Origin: Clostridiales bacterium UBA7044
GTDB lineage: Bacteria; Bacillota; Clostridia; Oscillospirales; Oscillospiraceae
NCBI GenBank assembly: GCA_002493965.1
Contig: DLAP01000035.1
Location: 4,022-18,987, forward strand
Length of the DNA stretch: 14,966 nt
Direction: 5' to 3'
The notes below the pieces were generated by a model, which was not told the DNA's origin, searched no databases, and was given only the letters and a program-made list of their open reading frames with translations. Made by a program: the position numbers and the translations under genes. Shown in pieces: positions 6,688-14,248 of this stretch (its first letter is position 1; the number at the start of each line of letters is the position of its first letter).

Positions 6688-8400
6688 TTATTTTAGCACC
6701 AAGGCTGTAATTCCCTGTACTTTGCCGTCAAATACGTTATCTGTAAGCAGGTTCCGCTTTCCGGAAAGCGCCGGTAAGGAAATTGTATCTTCCTTGGCGT
6801 GGAACAGAATGGTCACTTCATCGTCTTCCAGACACCGGGTTACGCAGATAAGACCATCCTTGTCCCAGGTCTCCTCCGCTACCGTTTCGCCCCGGGTGAT
6901 GGCAGGGTTCTGCTTACGCACCCGCAGCAGCCGTTTGTACCAGAAAAGCATATCCTTGTCCTGCAGGCTTTCGTCCCACAGCATACCCCGGCGGCAGTCC
7001 GGATCCTTGGCACCGGTCATGGCTACCTCGTCGCCGTAGTAGATCATAGGCATACCCGGTGTCAGAAGCTGCAGCGCGGCACATAGCTTCTGCCTGTCCT
7101 TGTTTTCACCACACAGATGGAGGATTCTTGCGGTATCGTGGCTGCCGATGAGGTTCCACATAAGATGATGCGCGGCATTGTGGGTATTACCCCGCTGAAA
7201 GCCCATGACACCCAGAAAACCGGAGGCGGTCAGTGTTCCTTCAGCGGCGTAGTCCAGCACCGCCCGATAGAAGGGGTAGTTCATGACGCTGTCCCACTGG
7301 TCGCCCTGCAGAAAGTCCGGAGCGTGGTGCCACACCTCTCCCACAATCAGTGCCTGGGGGAATTCCGCCTTGATTTTTCTGCGGAAAGACTGCCAAAAAC
7401 CGTGGGAAATCTCGTCCGCCACATCCAGCCGCCACCCGTCTGCTTTCGCTATCCGCAGCCAGTAAAGCGCTACCTCTGTGAAGTACTCCGCCGCGGCAGC
7501 GCAGCGCAGACGTACCTTGGGCATGCCCCAGAAATAGCCGAAGCACTTGTAGTTGTGGCGCATGGGATTCGTACAAACCGGGAATTCATTAATGTAATAC
7601 CAGTCTTTATACCGGGAGTTTTCTCCCTTTTCTACCACATCCCTGAAGGCGAAAAATTCCGGAGAGGTGTGATTGAACACACCGTCCAGGATCACCCGCA
7701 GCCCCAAAGCGTGCGCCTTGTCCACCAGCGCCACCAAATCATCGGTAGTGCCGAAGGTGGGGTCGATGGTATAGTAATCGATGGTATCATACTTATGGCA
7801 GGAGTTGGAATAGAAGATGGGTGTTAGGTAGATCACATCCACGCCTAAGTCCGCGATGTAGGGAAGGTGCTGAATGATACCTTTCAGGCTGCCCCCCAGA
7901 GCCGCGCTGGCAGTGATGGGGGCCTGATACCAAATTTTGTCCTCCACTTCTTCGTGGCAGGCGAACCGGGAGGGGAATATTTGGTAAATAACCTTGTCGG
8001 AGGCCCAGTCCGGAGCGACGAAGCGTTCTTCTTCCCGGAGAGCCTGGGGGCAGTCAAACAGCCGCTCTATATCATCAGGGAGGGTGTCTGTAAAGCCACT
8101 GTTTGAGAAGAATACTCGGTTGCCCGCGTTGTCTTCCAGTTCAAAGCAGTAGCGCAGGCAGACTACCCTAAATTCCAACTCCACTTCGTAGTAGTCCCGA
8201 AGCCCGTCGCTGGCCACCCACTTCATGGGAGTAGCTTTACGGGTATCTTTGATCTTCAGGGGCAGGTACTTGTCCAGGGTATGAAGGGTCACGGACTTTA
8301 AGTCGTCCTTTGCCGTTTGGAGCCGGAACAGAAATCTGCCCGGTTCCAGACAGTAGCAGTATCTTTGGGTGGCTTCATGCCAAAGAGCAGCATAATTCAT
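6688..8400 (-). CDS. GH13 alpha-amylase family: cyclomaltodextrinase/neopullulanase-type
   Basis: A 570-residue glycoside hydrolase with no signal peptide, so it should act in the cytoplasm on imported malto-oligosaccharides, cyclodextrins or pullulan fragments. Residues 1-125 form an N-terminal beta domain like that of neopullulanases. The (beta/alpha)8 barrel follows with all four GH13 regions: DGVFNH (239-244), GWRLDVADE (322-330) with nucleophile D326, GEVWH (354-358) with acid/base E355, and IGSHDT (418-423) with D422. The length matches the GH13_20 group. The stop of the upstream MATE gene is 9 bp before the ATG and the GAGGTAA ribosome site overlaps that stop, so the two are co-transcribed and probably translationally coupled. 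The divergent AraC-type gene is the likely regulator. Exact product preference cannot be read from sequence. Confidence 0.9.
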   Translation of the reverse strand: MNYAALWHEATQRYCYCLEPGRFLFRLQTAKDDLKSVTLHTLDKYLPLKIKDTRKATPMKWVASDGLRDYYEVELEFRVVCLRYCFELEDNAGNRVFFSNSGFTDTLPDDIERLFDCPQALREEERFVAPDWASDKVIYQIFPSRFACHEEVEDKIWYQAPITASAALGGSLKGIIQHLPYIADLGVDVIYLTPIFYSNSCHKYDTIDYYTIDPTFGTTDDLVALVDKAHALGLRVILDGVFNHTSPEFFAFRDVVEKGENSRYKDWYYINEFPVCTNPMRHNYKCFGYFWGMPKVRLRCAAAAEYFTEVALYWLRIAKADGWRLDVADEISHGFWQSFRRKIKAEFPQALIVGEVWHHAPDFLQGDQWDSVMNYPFYRAVLDYAAEGTLTASGFLGVMGFQRGNTHNAAHHLMWNLIGSHDTARILHLCGENKDRQKLCAALQLLTPGMPMIYYGDEVAMTGAKDPDCRRGMLWDESLQDKDMLFWYKRLLRVRKQNPAITRGETVAEETWDKDGLICVTRCLEDDEVTILFHAKEDTISLPALSGKRNLLTDNVFDGKVQGITALVLK

Positions 8401-8409
8401 AGCATTACC

Positions 8410-9735
8410 TCATTTTTCCGATACAAGACTTAATTTCTGCCAGCGCCCGTTGCGCCACCGGACGTACATCAGTATCGCGCGAATGCATTCGTCCAAAGCC
8501 ATGCCTACATAAGCGCCTACCGCCAGCCAGCCCAGCTTCACACCAAAGAGCCAGGTTCCGCCGGAGGCACACAGGAACATAAAGATAATTCCAATCGCCA
8601 TGGGATAGATCGCGTCGCCACTGGTTTTCAGGGCAAAGCCGTAGACCAGATTCGCAGACCGTCCGATCTCCAGGAAGATATCCACGATCAGCAACGTACC
8701 CACCAGCCGAATCATGTCCGGGTTGTCGGTAAAGAGGCCCACGATCGGCTTTGAGAATATAGCAAAGAGGCCCGAAACCGCAACGCCCGCACCGATCCCC
8801 AACACCGCTGCCCGGCGGGTATCCCGCTTACAGGCTTCGATCTCACAGCCACCAATGTACCAACCTACCAGCACTGCATTGGCATGTGCCAGTGCAGCGG
8901 ACACGCAGTAAGAGAAATTGGAGATCTGCAAAGCGTAAGATCGGGCTGTAACCTGCGCTCCGGTGGCATCCATCCTGTTAAGCATGCTGATGACCAGTGT
9001 GATAGCAATGTTATACAGGATCGTCTCCGTTGCCGCCGGCAGACCCACCCGGATGATCTTCCGCAATACTTCCCGGTTTGCCGGAGGAGCGGCGTCTTTT
9101 TCCGGCTTAATGCGGTACCTTGCGGCGATACACAACCACAACAGGTTTACCAGTCTCGAAATGCCGGTAGCCAGCGCCACACCAAAGACACCCCAGTGCA
9201 TCACAAATAGAAACAACCCGTTCAGTACCACGTTAATGATATTGGCTGCCACCGTGGCAACCATGGTAGGTGTGGTATACCCGAAAGACCGGAGGTAACT
9301 GGAAAGAATGGGAGTCAAAGCATTGCAAATACAGAATGCACCGATGGTTCGCAGATAAATACTGGCGGGCTCTTCCAAGTCACGGGCGATGCCCACGGCC
9401 TTCAAAATGGCATCCGTGCCGAAGACCAGCACACCGGTGATCACAACGCCTACAGACAAATTAAACATCAGACCCAGTTTCAGTGCCTGATGGGCAACTC
9501 CCGGTCGCTTTGCACCGATATACTGGGTCATCACCGCCACCATACCTGATGAGATGATGGAGAACATGATGATAAACAGGCTGATGTAGGTATTGGCGGT
9601 GCCCACGGCCCCCACGGCATAGTCGCCTTCGGAGGAGAGCATCAAAGTATCCACCATACCTGCCAACATCATGAACAGAGTCTCAAAAAACAATGGGAAG
9701 AAAAGCTGATGGAGTTTTTTTCGTTGTACGGTCAT
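8410..9735 (-). CDS. MATE-family multidrug/metabolite transporter
   Basis: 441 residues with about 12 membrane helices in two repeated MatE halves, the usual length. The start (LFFPLFFETLFMMLAGMVDTLMLS) and the VMTQYIGAKRPGVA loop are characteristic. A second copy of the pattern lies after about residue 230 (VGLPAATETILYNIAITLVISML). The ATG at 9735 follows AAAGGAG with a 9-base spacing. MATE proteins exchange Na+ or H+ for organic cations or other small molecules at the inner membrane. The gene precedes and is coupled to the amylase gene, an unusual pairing whose reason is unknown. Export of a sugar-derived or drug-like compound is speculation. Confidence 0.92.
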   Translation of the reverse strand: MTVQRKKLHQLFFPLFFETLFMMLAGMVDTLMLSSEGDYAVGAVGTANTYISLFIIMFSIISSGMVAVMTQYIGAKRPGVAHQALKLGLMFNLSVGVVITGVLVFGTDAILKAVGIARDLEEPASIYLRTIGAFCICNALTPILSSYLRSFGYTTPTMVATVAANIINVVLNGLFLFVMHWGVFGVALATGISRLVNLLWLCIAARYRIKPEKDAAPPANREVLRKIIRVGLPAATETILYNIAITLVISMLNRMDATGAQVTARSYALQISNFSYCVSAALAHANAVLVGWYIGGCEIEACKRDTRRAAVLGIGAGVAVSGLFAIFSKPIVGLFTDNPDMIRLVGTLLIVDIFLEIGRSANLVYGFALKTSGDAIYPMAIGIIFMFLCASGGTWLFGVKLGWLAVGAYVGMALDECIRAILMYVRWRNGRWQKLSLVSEK

Positions 9736-9775
9736 AAAGGGAACTCCTTTTGGGCATGGGATATGTTCTTTCTAT

Positions 9776-9804
9776 TTGCATTATACACTTTCCTGTGGTA
9801 TAAT
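9776..9804 (+). promoter_or_regulatory. Promoter of the AraC-type regulator gene
   Basis: TTGCAT (9776-9781), a 17-bp spacer, and TATAAT (9799-9804) with an extended -10 TGG just before it. The leader to the GTG start at 9866 is about 55 bases. Confidence 0.7.
9780..9785 (-). promoter_or_regulatory. Possible -10 box for the MATE-amylase operon
   Basis: On the minus strand TATAAT lies at 9785-9780, about 45 bases before the MATE start. The -35 position reads GAGAAT, which is poor, so the promoter probably needs an activator. It overlaps the -35 of the divergent promoter, so the two directions may compete. Confidence 0.35.
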
Positions 9805-9865
9805 TCTCCTACAATTATACTGTATTTCTAACACGATCCTATTTTTCAGGAAGGAAGGGCCGCAA

Positions 9866-10735
9866 GTGGACGAAAGATTGCTTCACGAAACCAAAATTCA
9901 CGGCACTGTAGAATTTCCCTTTGCAGTGTATCTGGGCCGGGTCCCAGAGTACATCACTGCATTTCCCCGCCATTGGCACGAGGAAGCGGAACTGATCTAC
10001 GTAACCGCCGGCCGACTGAATGTATCGGTCTGGGCCCAGAACTACTTGCTGGAACCGGGGGATATTGTCATTGTTCTCCCTCACGCCATCCACGCTATCG
10101 AACAAGCCCAGTCCGAGAAGGCGGAGTATTATAATATTATGTTCAATTTTTCGCTTTTGGGGGAGGACCGTCTGGCAGAGAAGTATCTGAAACCCTTTTT
10201 GACACACGAAAAGAATGTCAATTGTATGGAACCGGCAGGATCGGAGCTGAATCTGAAACTGAAGCCGCTGCTGGAAAGCCTCATCGAGCATCGTAACGAC
10301 AGCTATTCCACACATGAATATCTGGTTAAATCCAATCTGCTGATGGTGATGCATCTGCTTAATCAGCATTGCTTGGAGACCGGGGAGAAGGATCTGGCAC
10401 TTCATATGACTTACGACCGGCTAAAACCGGCTCTGGACTGGGTCCAGCTTAGCTATGCCATGGATACACCGGTGCAATATGTGGCTGATTTGTGTGGATT
10501 TTCCACCAGCTATTTCATGAAGCTGTTCAAGGATCTGATGGGCACGGGATTTACCGCTTACCTGAATAATTACCGGCTGGAGCTGGCTGCATATCAGCTT
10601 GCTGTTGAGGATCTGAATGTGATTGAAGTGGCATCAAACTGTGGTTTTCACAACCATTCCTATTTCACCCGGGCCTTCGTGAAAAAATACGGGATGACCC
10701 CAGTGAAGTACCGGAAATCATGTCAGCACCGGTAA
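9866..10735 (+). CDS. AraC-family transcriptional regulator with cupin sensor domain
   Basis: 289 residues from the GTG at 9866, which follows a GGAAGG purine run (9852-9857). A longer in-frame start at 9776 would lie inside the promoter and encode a hydrophobic tail that the family lacks. Residues about 15-95 form a cupin ligand-binding domain (PRHWHEEAELIYV, then EPGDIVIVLPHAIH). Residues about 185-285 hold the double helix-turn-helix (VQYVADLCGFSTSYFMKLFKDLMG, then IEVASNCGFHNHSYFTRAFVKKYG). Such proteins usually sense a sugar and activate adjacent genes. Its divergent position points to the MATE-amylase operon as target, with maltose-type sugars as an inferred ligand. Confidence 0.92.
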   Translation: MDERLLHETKIHGTVEFPFAVYLGRVPEYITAFPRHWHEEAELIYVTAGRLNVSVWAQNYLLEPGDIVIVLPHAIHAIEQAQSEKAEYYNIMFNFSLLGEDRLAEKYLKPFLTHEKNVNCMEPAGSELNLKLKPLLESLIEHRNDSYSTHEYLVKSNLLMVMHLLNQHCLETGEKDLALHMTYDRLKPALDWVQLSYAMDTPVQYVADLCGFSTSYFMKLFKDLMGTGFTAYLNNYRLELAAYQLAVEDLNVIEVASNCGFHNHSYFTRAFVKKYGMTPVKYRKSCQHR

Positions 10736-10850
10736 ACATACAAAACGGGTAGCCATTGACTGCTTGAATAGCTTGGAAGTCACGAAATACTTACGGATAA
10801 AGCCAACGCTGGAACGCTCAGGCGCAGTATTGCACGAAAGAACTCCATAT
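10736..10850. other. Spacer with no recognisable gene
   Basis: Between the AraC gene and the next terminator. The frames are open in places (for example one continuing NSLEVTKYLRIKP) but match nothing I recognise. It could be a degraded end of the transposon that carried the tnpV gene. Confidence 0.3.
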
Positions 10851-10855
10851 AAACA

Positions 10856-10883
10856 GGGACCAACCATTTCGGTTGGTCCCTTT
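10856..10883. terminator. Hairpin terminator between the AraC gene and tnpV
   Basis: GGGACCAACC (10856-10865) pairs perfectly with GGTTGGTCCC (10871-10880), loop ATTTC, followed by TTT. It could end transcripts from the AraC gene on the plus strand and from the tnpV relic on the minus strand, since both genes stop towards it. Confidence 0.7.
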
Positions 10884-10888
10884 GCCAT

Positions 10889-11280
10889 TTATGTGTAAAT
10901 GATCTCTGCGTTGATAATTTCTTCTGCCTGGTTACGGATACTATTCATAGCACCCACCCAGGCCATTTGATCCTGCGCCTTTAGCTGCTCGGTGATACCT
11001 TCCTTTTCAGCCAGTTGTTTCACAATCAAATCAAACATTTCCGTTGCCCGGTTGTCGATCTCCACAAGGTGGCTGTTCAGCTTGCCGCTGATCAGCAAGG
11101 TGGTAAAAAGTGCTCGCGATGCTCTTTGATGTACCGAAGATGCTTTCTGCCCCACATTCCAATGGGCTGGGTATCTTCTTCCTCCAGCACCAAACAGGGG
11201 AGGTAATAATCGCCCTGCAACTCATACCAAAGACCGTTCTGCTCGTTATAAATGTACTTTTCCTTTGTGTAATCCTCCAA
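10889..11280 (-). pseudogene. tnpV: TnpV-like transposon protein gene with a frameshift
   Basis: Two adjoining frames together give one TnpV-type protein of about 130 residues, the family size. The upstream frame holds ENGLWYELQGDYYLP-like residues (actual start YNEQNGLWYEL), then EEEDTQPIGMWGRKHLRYIKEHRE. The downstream frame continues ALFTTLLISGKLNSHLVEID, then GITEQLKAQDQMAWVGAMNS and ends AEEIINAEIIYT. The switch falls at about 11112-11116, where CGCGAGCACTT would read through if one G were added (GAGGCACTT). No ATG is present at the 5' end; a TTG at 11280 is the only near candidate, so the 5' end may be damaged. TnpV proteins accompany site-specific-recombinase transposons of Clostridia; their role is unclear. 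No recombinase gene is left here. A sequencing error at that base cannot be excluded. Confidence 0.8.
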
Positions 11281-11347
11281 GATTTTTATATTCGCACATG
11301 GGCGATACCCATCTGTTCTGATAATCGTGGAAAGGGAGGCTTTGGGA

Positions 11348-11899
11348 ATGCATGCCGTAAAAACAAAGAAAGCTGTGAGACGAAAGCTGCGGCGCCCTAC
11401 ACCATCGCAGCTTCTGGGAAATATCGTGGTATACGGCTTTTTGCTGATTCTGTTTATCGTTACCTTTTTCCCGTTCTGGCACATTTTTATGCAGTCGCTC
11501 AATGACGCGGGAGACCCGACCTACGGGAAGCTGATGCTCTGGCCATCCTCGTTCACGCTGGACAGCTATAAAGCAGTCCTGCAGGATCAGGAGATCATCC
11601 ATTCCCTGGGCATCACAGTAAGCCGTGTGCTCGTTGGTGTACCAATCACGGTAGCCTGCGTTTCCATGCTGGCTTACGCTCTGAGCAAACGGGAGCTGCC
11701 AGGCTGGCGGGGCGTCAACCTGTTCTTCGTGTTCACCATGTATTTCAGCGGCGGTCTGATCCCAACCTATATGGTGATCCGCAGCCTGCATCTGATCGAC
11801 AGCTTCTGGGTGTTCATCTTCCCCGGCGTTGTCAATGTCTTCTGGATGATCCTCGTGCGTACTTACATGGAAGAGCTGCCAAAGGAAATGATGGAAGTT
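11348..11899 (+). pseudogene. Truncated carbohydrate ABC-transporter permease (LplC/YtcP-type)
   Basis: 184 native residues from an ATG preceded by AAAGGGAGG (11331-11339), so the 5' end is original. Membrane segments lie near 24-48, 86-112, 124-142 and 152-172, with FFPFWHIFMQSLND and YALSKRELPGW typical of the permease that pairs with LplB. The homology stops at LPKEMME, inside the EAA loop that docks the ATPase, where intact relatives continue for about another 110 residues. From 11897 the frame reads foreign residues and stops at 11926. The product could not couple to an ATPase. The break coincides with the start of the DUF5107 fragment. Confidence 0.8.
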
Positions 11900-12554
11900 T
11901 CCCATCGCCACCGGTGTATATTATAAGCACGACTACAGCGCCGGCGTGGACATCTCCCGCTATAAAAACATTCCGGTTCCCACATCCTATATGGCTTATC
12001 ATTCGGATTTTGATTTTGTCGGCGGATATGATTACGGGAAGGAAGCGGGCATCCTCCATGTGGCGGATCACCACGTTTCTCCCGGTAAGAAGCAGTGGAC
12101 CTGGGGCTGCGGAGATTTCGGACAGGCGTGGGACCGGAACCTGACGGACAACAATGGCCCATATATTGAATTAATGACAGGAATGTTCACTGATAACCAG
12201 CCGGATTTTACATGGCTGAAGCCGTTTGAGGAAAAGGTCTTTACGCAGTACTTTATGCCATATAAGAAGGTTGGCAAAGTAACAAACGCGAATACGGAAG
12301 TCGTCCTTGGCCTGGAGGCTGCCGGACCCGGCATGTCCCGGATCTGTGTTTATGCTACCGGGGTATATCCCAACGCCCGTGTGGCCCTGCGGGCGGATGA
12401 CAAAATACTGTATGAAAGAACATGCACGCTCTCGCCTGTAGACATCCTGACTGAGTTTGTCACTACCGGAGAAATACCGGCGCATAAACTCACACTTACG
12501 GTATATGACGGCGGAGGAAGAGAAATTCTTTCCTATACGCCGGCAGAAGCAGAA
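11898..12554 (+). pseudogene. Internal fragment of a DUF5107-domain protein
   Basis: About 219 residues in one open frame, out of register with the permease fragment it abuts. FPIATGVYYKHDYSAGVDIS, IPVPTSYMAYHSDFDFVGG, and HHVSPGKKQWTWGCGDFGQ with WDRNLTDNNGPYIELMTGM are the signature stretches of DUF5107 proteins, which are normally around 1000 residues or more with TPR-like repeats and are often found beside glycan-utilisation genes (recalled, not searched). Both ends are missing: it starts at the junction and loses resemblance after the SYTPAEAE stretch (about 12531-12554). No ribosome site precedes the first in-frame GTG (11946), so it is probably untranslated. Confidence 0.75.
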
Positions 12555-12575
12555 TGTTCTTCTTCCAATATTGCT

Positions 12576-12604
12576 TTGGGGTCAGGCTCATCGTCTGGCC
12601 CCAA
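12576..12604. repeat. 10-bp hairpin after the DUF5107 fragment
   Basis: TTGGGGTCAG (12576-12585) pairs with CTGGCCCCAA (12595-12604) with one G-T pair and a nine-base loop. No T run follows on the plus strand. It may be a weak terminator or a boundary mark of the deleted segment. The stretch 12555-12650 holds no gene. Confidence 0.5.
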
Positions 12605-12650
12605 CACTTATGATAGAACCGGATTTCTTTCAAAGTACTGCTTCTCCTAC

Positions 12651-12679
12651 TTGACATTTCCGCTGCGCTCATATATAAT
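12651..12679 (+). promoter_or_regulatory. Consensus sigma-70 promoter of the tetR-CPBP operon
   Basis: Perfect TTGACA (12651-12656), a 17-bp spacer and perfect TATAAT (12674-12679). The expected start is near 12686, inside the palindrome described next. Confidence 0.88.
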
Positions 12680-12682
12680 GCT

Positions 12683-12694
12683 TGTTATATAACA
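12683..12694. promoter_or_regulatory. Palindromic operator, probable TetR-family binding site
   Basis: TGTTATATAACA is a perfect 12-bp palindrome just after the -10 box and over the predicted transcription start. An outer AATG (12677-12680) and CATT (12693-12696) add further dyad symmetry. The position suits repression by the product of the first gene, so autoregulation is inferred. Confidence 0.6.
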
Positions 12695-12722
12695 TTAGTT
12701 ATTGTGAAAGGAGGTCTCGTCT

Positions 12723-13286
12723 ATGCCGCCGAAAGAAAAAATCACCAGGGAAATGATCGTGGATGCCGCCTTTTCCGTTGTCCGGGAAATCGGGGCCGAA
12801 AACCTCAACGCCAGAACCGTGGCAAAAAAACTGGGCTGCTCTACCCAGCCGGTCATGTACCATTTTAAAACCATGGAGGCCCTGAAGCGGGCCGTCTACA
12901 GGAAAGCGGATGATTACCACAGCGCCTGCCTCATGTCCCTTTCCGGCGACGATCCCATGCTGGAGATCGGCCTGAATTACATCCGTTTTGGCATGACGGA
13001 GAAACACCTGTTCCGTTTTCTCTTTCAGTCCAACGGATTTGCGGGCGCTACGATTGTGGAGCTCATGGATGCCGGGGAGCTTGCACCCATTCTTAACCTG
13101 CTCTGTCAGCAGGCCGAGATCAGTGCCGAACAGGCAAAGGCCATTTTCCGCGTTCTGTTCCTCACTGTCCACGGGTATGCCAGTATGCTTGCCAACAACG
13201 AGATCCCCTATGAGGAAGCCGCTATCCAGGCCGATCTGACCCTGGTATTCCAAGGGATCCTGAATGCCATAAAAGGAGGCGTGTAA
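12723..13286 (+). CDS. TetR-family transcriptional regulator
   Basis: 187 residues, the family size. The N-terminal helix-turn-helix spans about 8-55 (TREMIVDAAFSVVREIGAENLNARTVAKKLGC, helix 3 STQPVMYHFKTMEALKRAVY). The rest is an all-helical ligand/dimer domain of no specific type. ATG at 12723 follows AAAGGAGG (12707-12714). The next gene starts 4 bp after the stop, with its ribosome site inside the tetR 3' end, so the two are coupled. It likely represses this operon through the palindrome at 12683-12694. The inducer is unknown. Confidence 0.92.
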   Translation: MPPKEKITREMIVDAAFSVVREIGAENLNARTVAKKLGCSTQPVMYHFKTMEALKRAVYRKADDYHSACLMSLSGDDPMLEIGLNYIRFGMTEKHLFRFLFQSNGFAGATIVELMDAGELAPILNLLCQQAEISAEQAKAIFRVLFLTVHGYASMLANNEIPYEEAAIQADLTLVFQGILNAIKGGV

Positions 13287-13290
13287 GCCC

Positions 13291-14016
13291 ATGTACCGTT
13301 TTTATCAGAAAAATCCCCTGGGCTTTGCCCTTGTCTGCATTGCCGCATATGTGGTTTTATTCAGCGCCGCAGACAGTTTTTCCAGCTCCCTTGCCATCCA
13401 GAAGATCATCACTGCCCCTGTGAGTGTGGTTTTGTCGCTTGTTCTGTTCGGCTTTTTGAAAAAGCATGGCTTGCTGGAAACATACGGCCTATGTCCGTTC
13501 CAGGGAGACAGGAAAGCGTTTGCGTACTTTCTTCCCCTGCTTTTGATTGTCAGCACCAACTTATGGAACGGGGCAGCCATGAACGCTTCGGTTTTGGAAA
13601 CCGTGCTGTTTATCCTCAGTATGCTTTGCGTGGGATTTTTGGAGGAGGTCATCTTCCGGGGACTGCTCTATAAGGCTCTTTGCGCGGACAATGGGAAAAC
13701 GGCTATCATCATCTCCAGCGTGACCTTCGGCCTGGGACATATCGTGAATTTGCTCAACGGGGCGGAAGTCCTTCCTACCCTGCTGCAAATTTGCTACGCC
13801 ACCGCCATTGGCTTCCTGTTCTGTATCATTTTCCTCAGAGGGAAAAGCCTTCTGCCCTGCATTCTTGCCCATGGCATCGTCAATTCTCTCAGCCTGTTCG
13901 GGATTTCCGGTTCCGAAATTCGGGATATTCTCACTTCCCTGGTTTTATGCGTGGTTTCCCTTTGGTACGCAATCTACATTCTTCGGAAAACAGAGCCATC
14001 GAAAGCAGCGGCGTAA
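13291..14016 (+). CDS. CPBP-family intramembrane metalloprotease (CAAX/Abi type)
   Basis: 241 residues with about seven to eight membrane helices. The three conserved motifs are present: FLEEVIFRG (E118, E119, R123), FGLGH (H150) and ILAHGIVNS (H194, N198), which supply the glutamate and histidine ligands of the active site. The family includes CAAX proteases, bacteriocin-immunity-like proteins and membrane-protein processing enzymes. The AAAAGGAGG ribosome site lies within the tetR 3' end and the spacing is 4 bp. Its role here, regulated by the TetR protein, is not determinable; membrane stress, peptide immunity and export of a signal peptide are all possible. Confidence 0.88.
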   Translation: MYRFYQKNPLGFALVCIAAYVVLFSAADSFSSSLAIQKIITAPVSVVLSLVLFGFLKKHGLLETYGLCPFQGDRKAFAYFLPLLLIVSTNLWNGAAMNASVLETVLFILSMLCVGFLEEVIFRGLLYKALCADNGKTAIIISSVTFGLGHIVNLLNGAEVLPTLLQICYATAIGFLFCIIFLRGKSLLPCILAHGIVNSLSLFGISGSEIRDILTSLVLCVVSLWYAIYILRKTEPSKAAA

Positions 14017-14017
14017 T

Positions 14018-14055
14018 AAAAAACACATCCACCGGAGTCGGTGGATGTGTTTTTT
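14018..14055 (+). terminator. Terminator of the tetR-CPBP operon
   Basis: A perfect 16-bp stem, left arm AAAAAACACATCCACC (14018-14033), right arm GGTGGATGTGTTTTTT (14040-14055), loop GGAGTC. The right arm ends in six T residues. Because the left arm begins with six A residues it could also act on the minus strand. Confidence 0.92.
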
Positions 14056-14214
14056 ATGTCACAAAAGCCTCGCAGAGTTTGCCGCCGCAGCGGCAAATAA
14101 AGTTCCATCATTTTTTGCACGGACATGCGCCGGGCAAAAATACTTCTCAGGCTGCGTGTGTAGAATTTATGTGCATAAGCGCACAAATTCTGCGCTAAGC
14201 AGACTGCAACTTCT
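14056..14214. other. Hairpin-rich spacer without a gene
   Basis: Two further inverted repeats: TTTGCCGC (14078-14085) with GCGGCAAA (14090-14097), and AGAATTT (14162-14168) with AAATTCT (14185-14191), the latter extended inward by TG-GC/GC-CA pairs with mismatches. The minus-strand frame across the area (13974-14186) is spanned by the terminator stem and lacks a ribosome site. It may be another REP-like intergenic element. Confidence 0.4.
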
Positions 14215-14247
14215 CCGGTGAAAAGCCCCTTCGGGGATTTTCACCGG
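14215..14247 (-). terminator. Hairpin after asnS
   Basis: CCGGTGAAAA (14215-14224) pairs with TTTTCACCGG (14238-14247), with an inner CCCC/GGGG stem and a TTCG-type tip. It starts one base past the asnS stop on the minus strand. No T run follows there, so it may be a stabilising 3' hairpin or a Rho-assisted end. Confidence 0.6.
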
Positions 14248-14248
14248 C

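Noticed and set aside
9776..9865. Longer N-terminus for the AraC-type protein
   Set aside because: The start would coincide with the -35 box and precede the -10 box. The GTG at 9866 has a purine-rich site and fits the family length.
11298..11312. ATGGG/CCCAT short inverted repeat between tnpV and the permease relic
   Set aside because: A five-base stem is too short to claim as a transposon end or operator.
13974..14186. 70-codon minus-strand frame across the terminator
   Set aside because: It is spanned by a perfect terminator stem and other hairpins and lacks a ribosome site.
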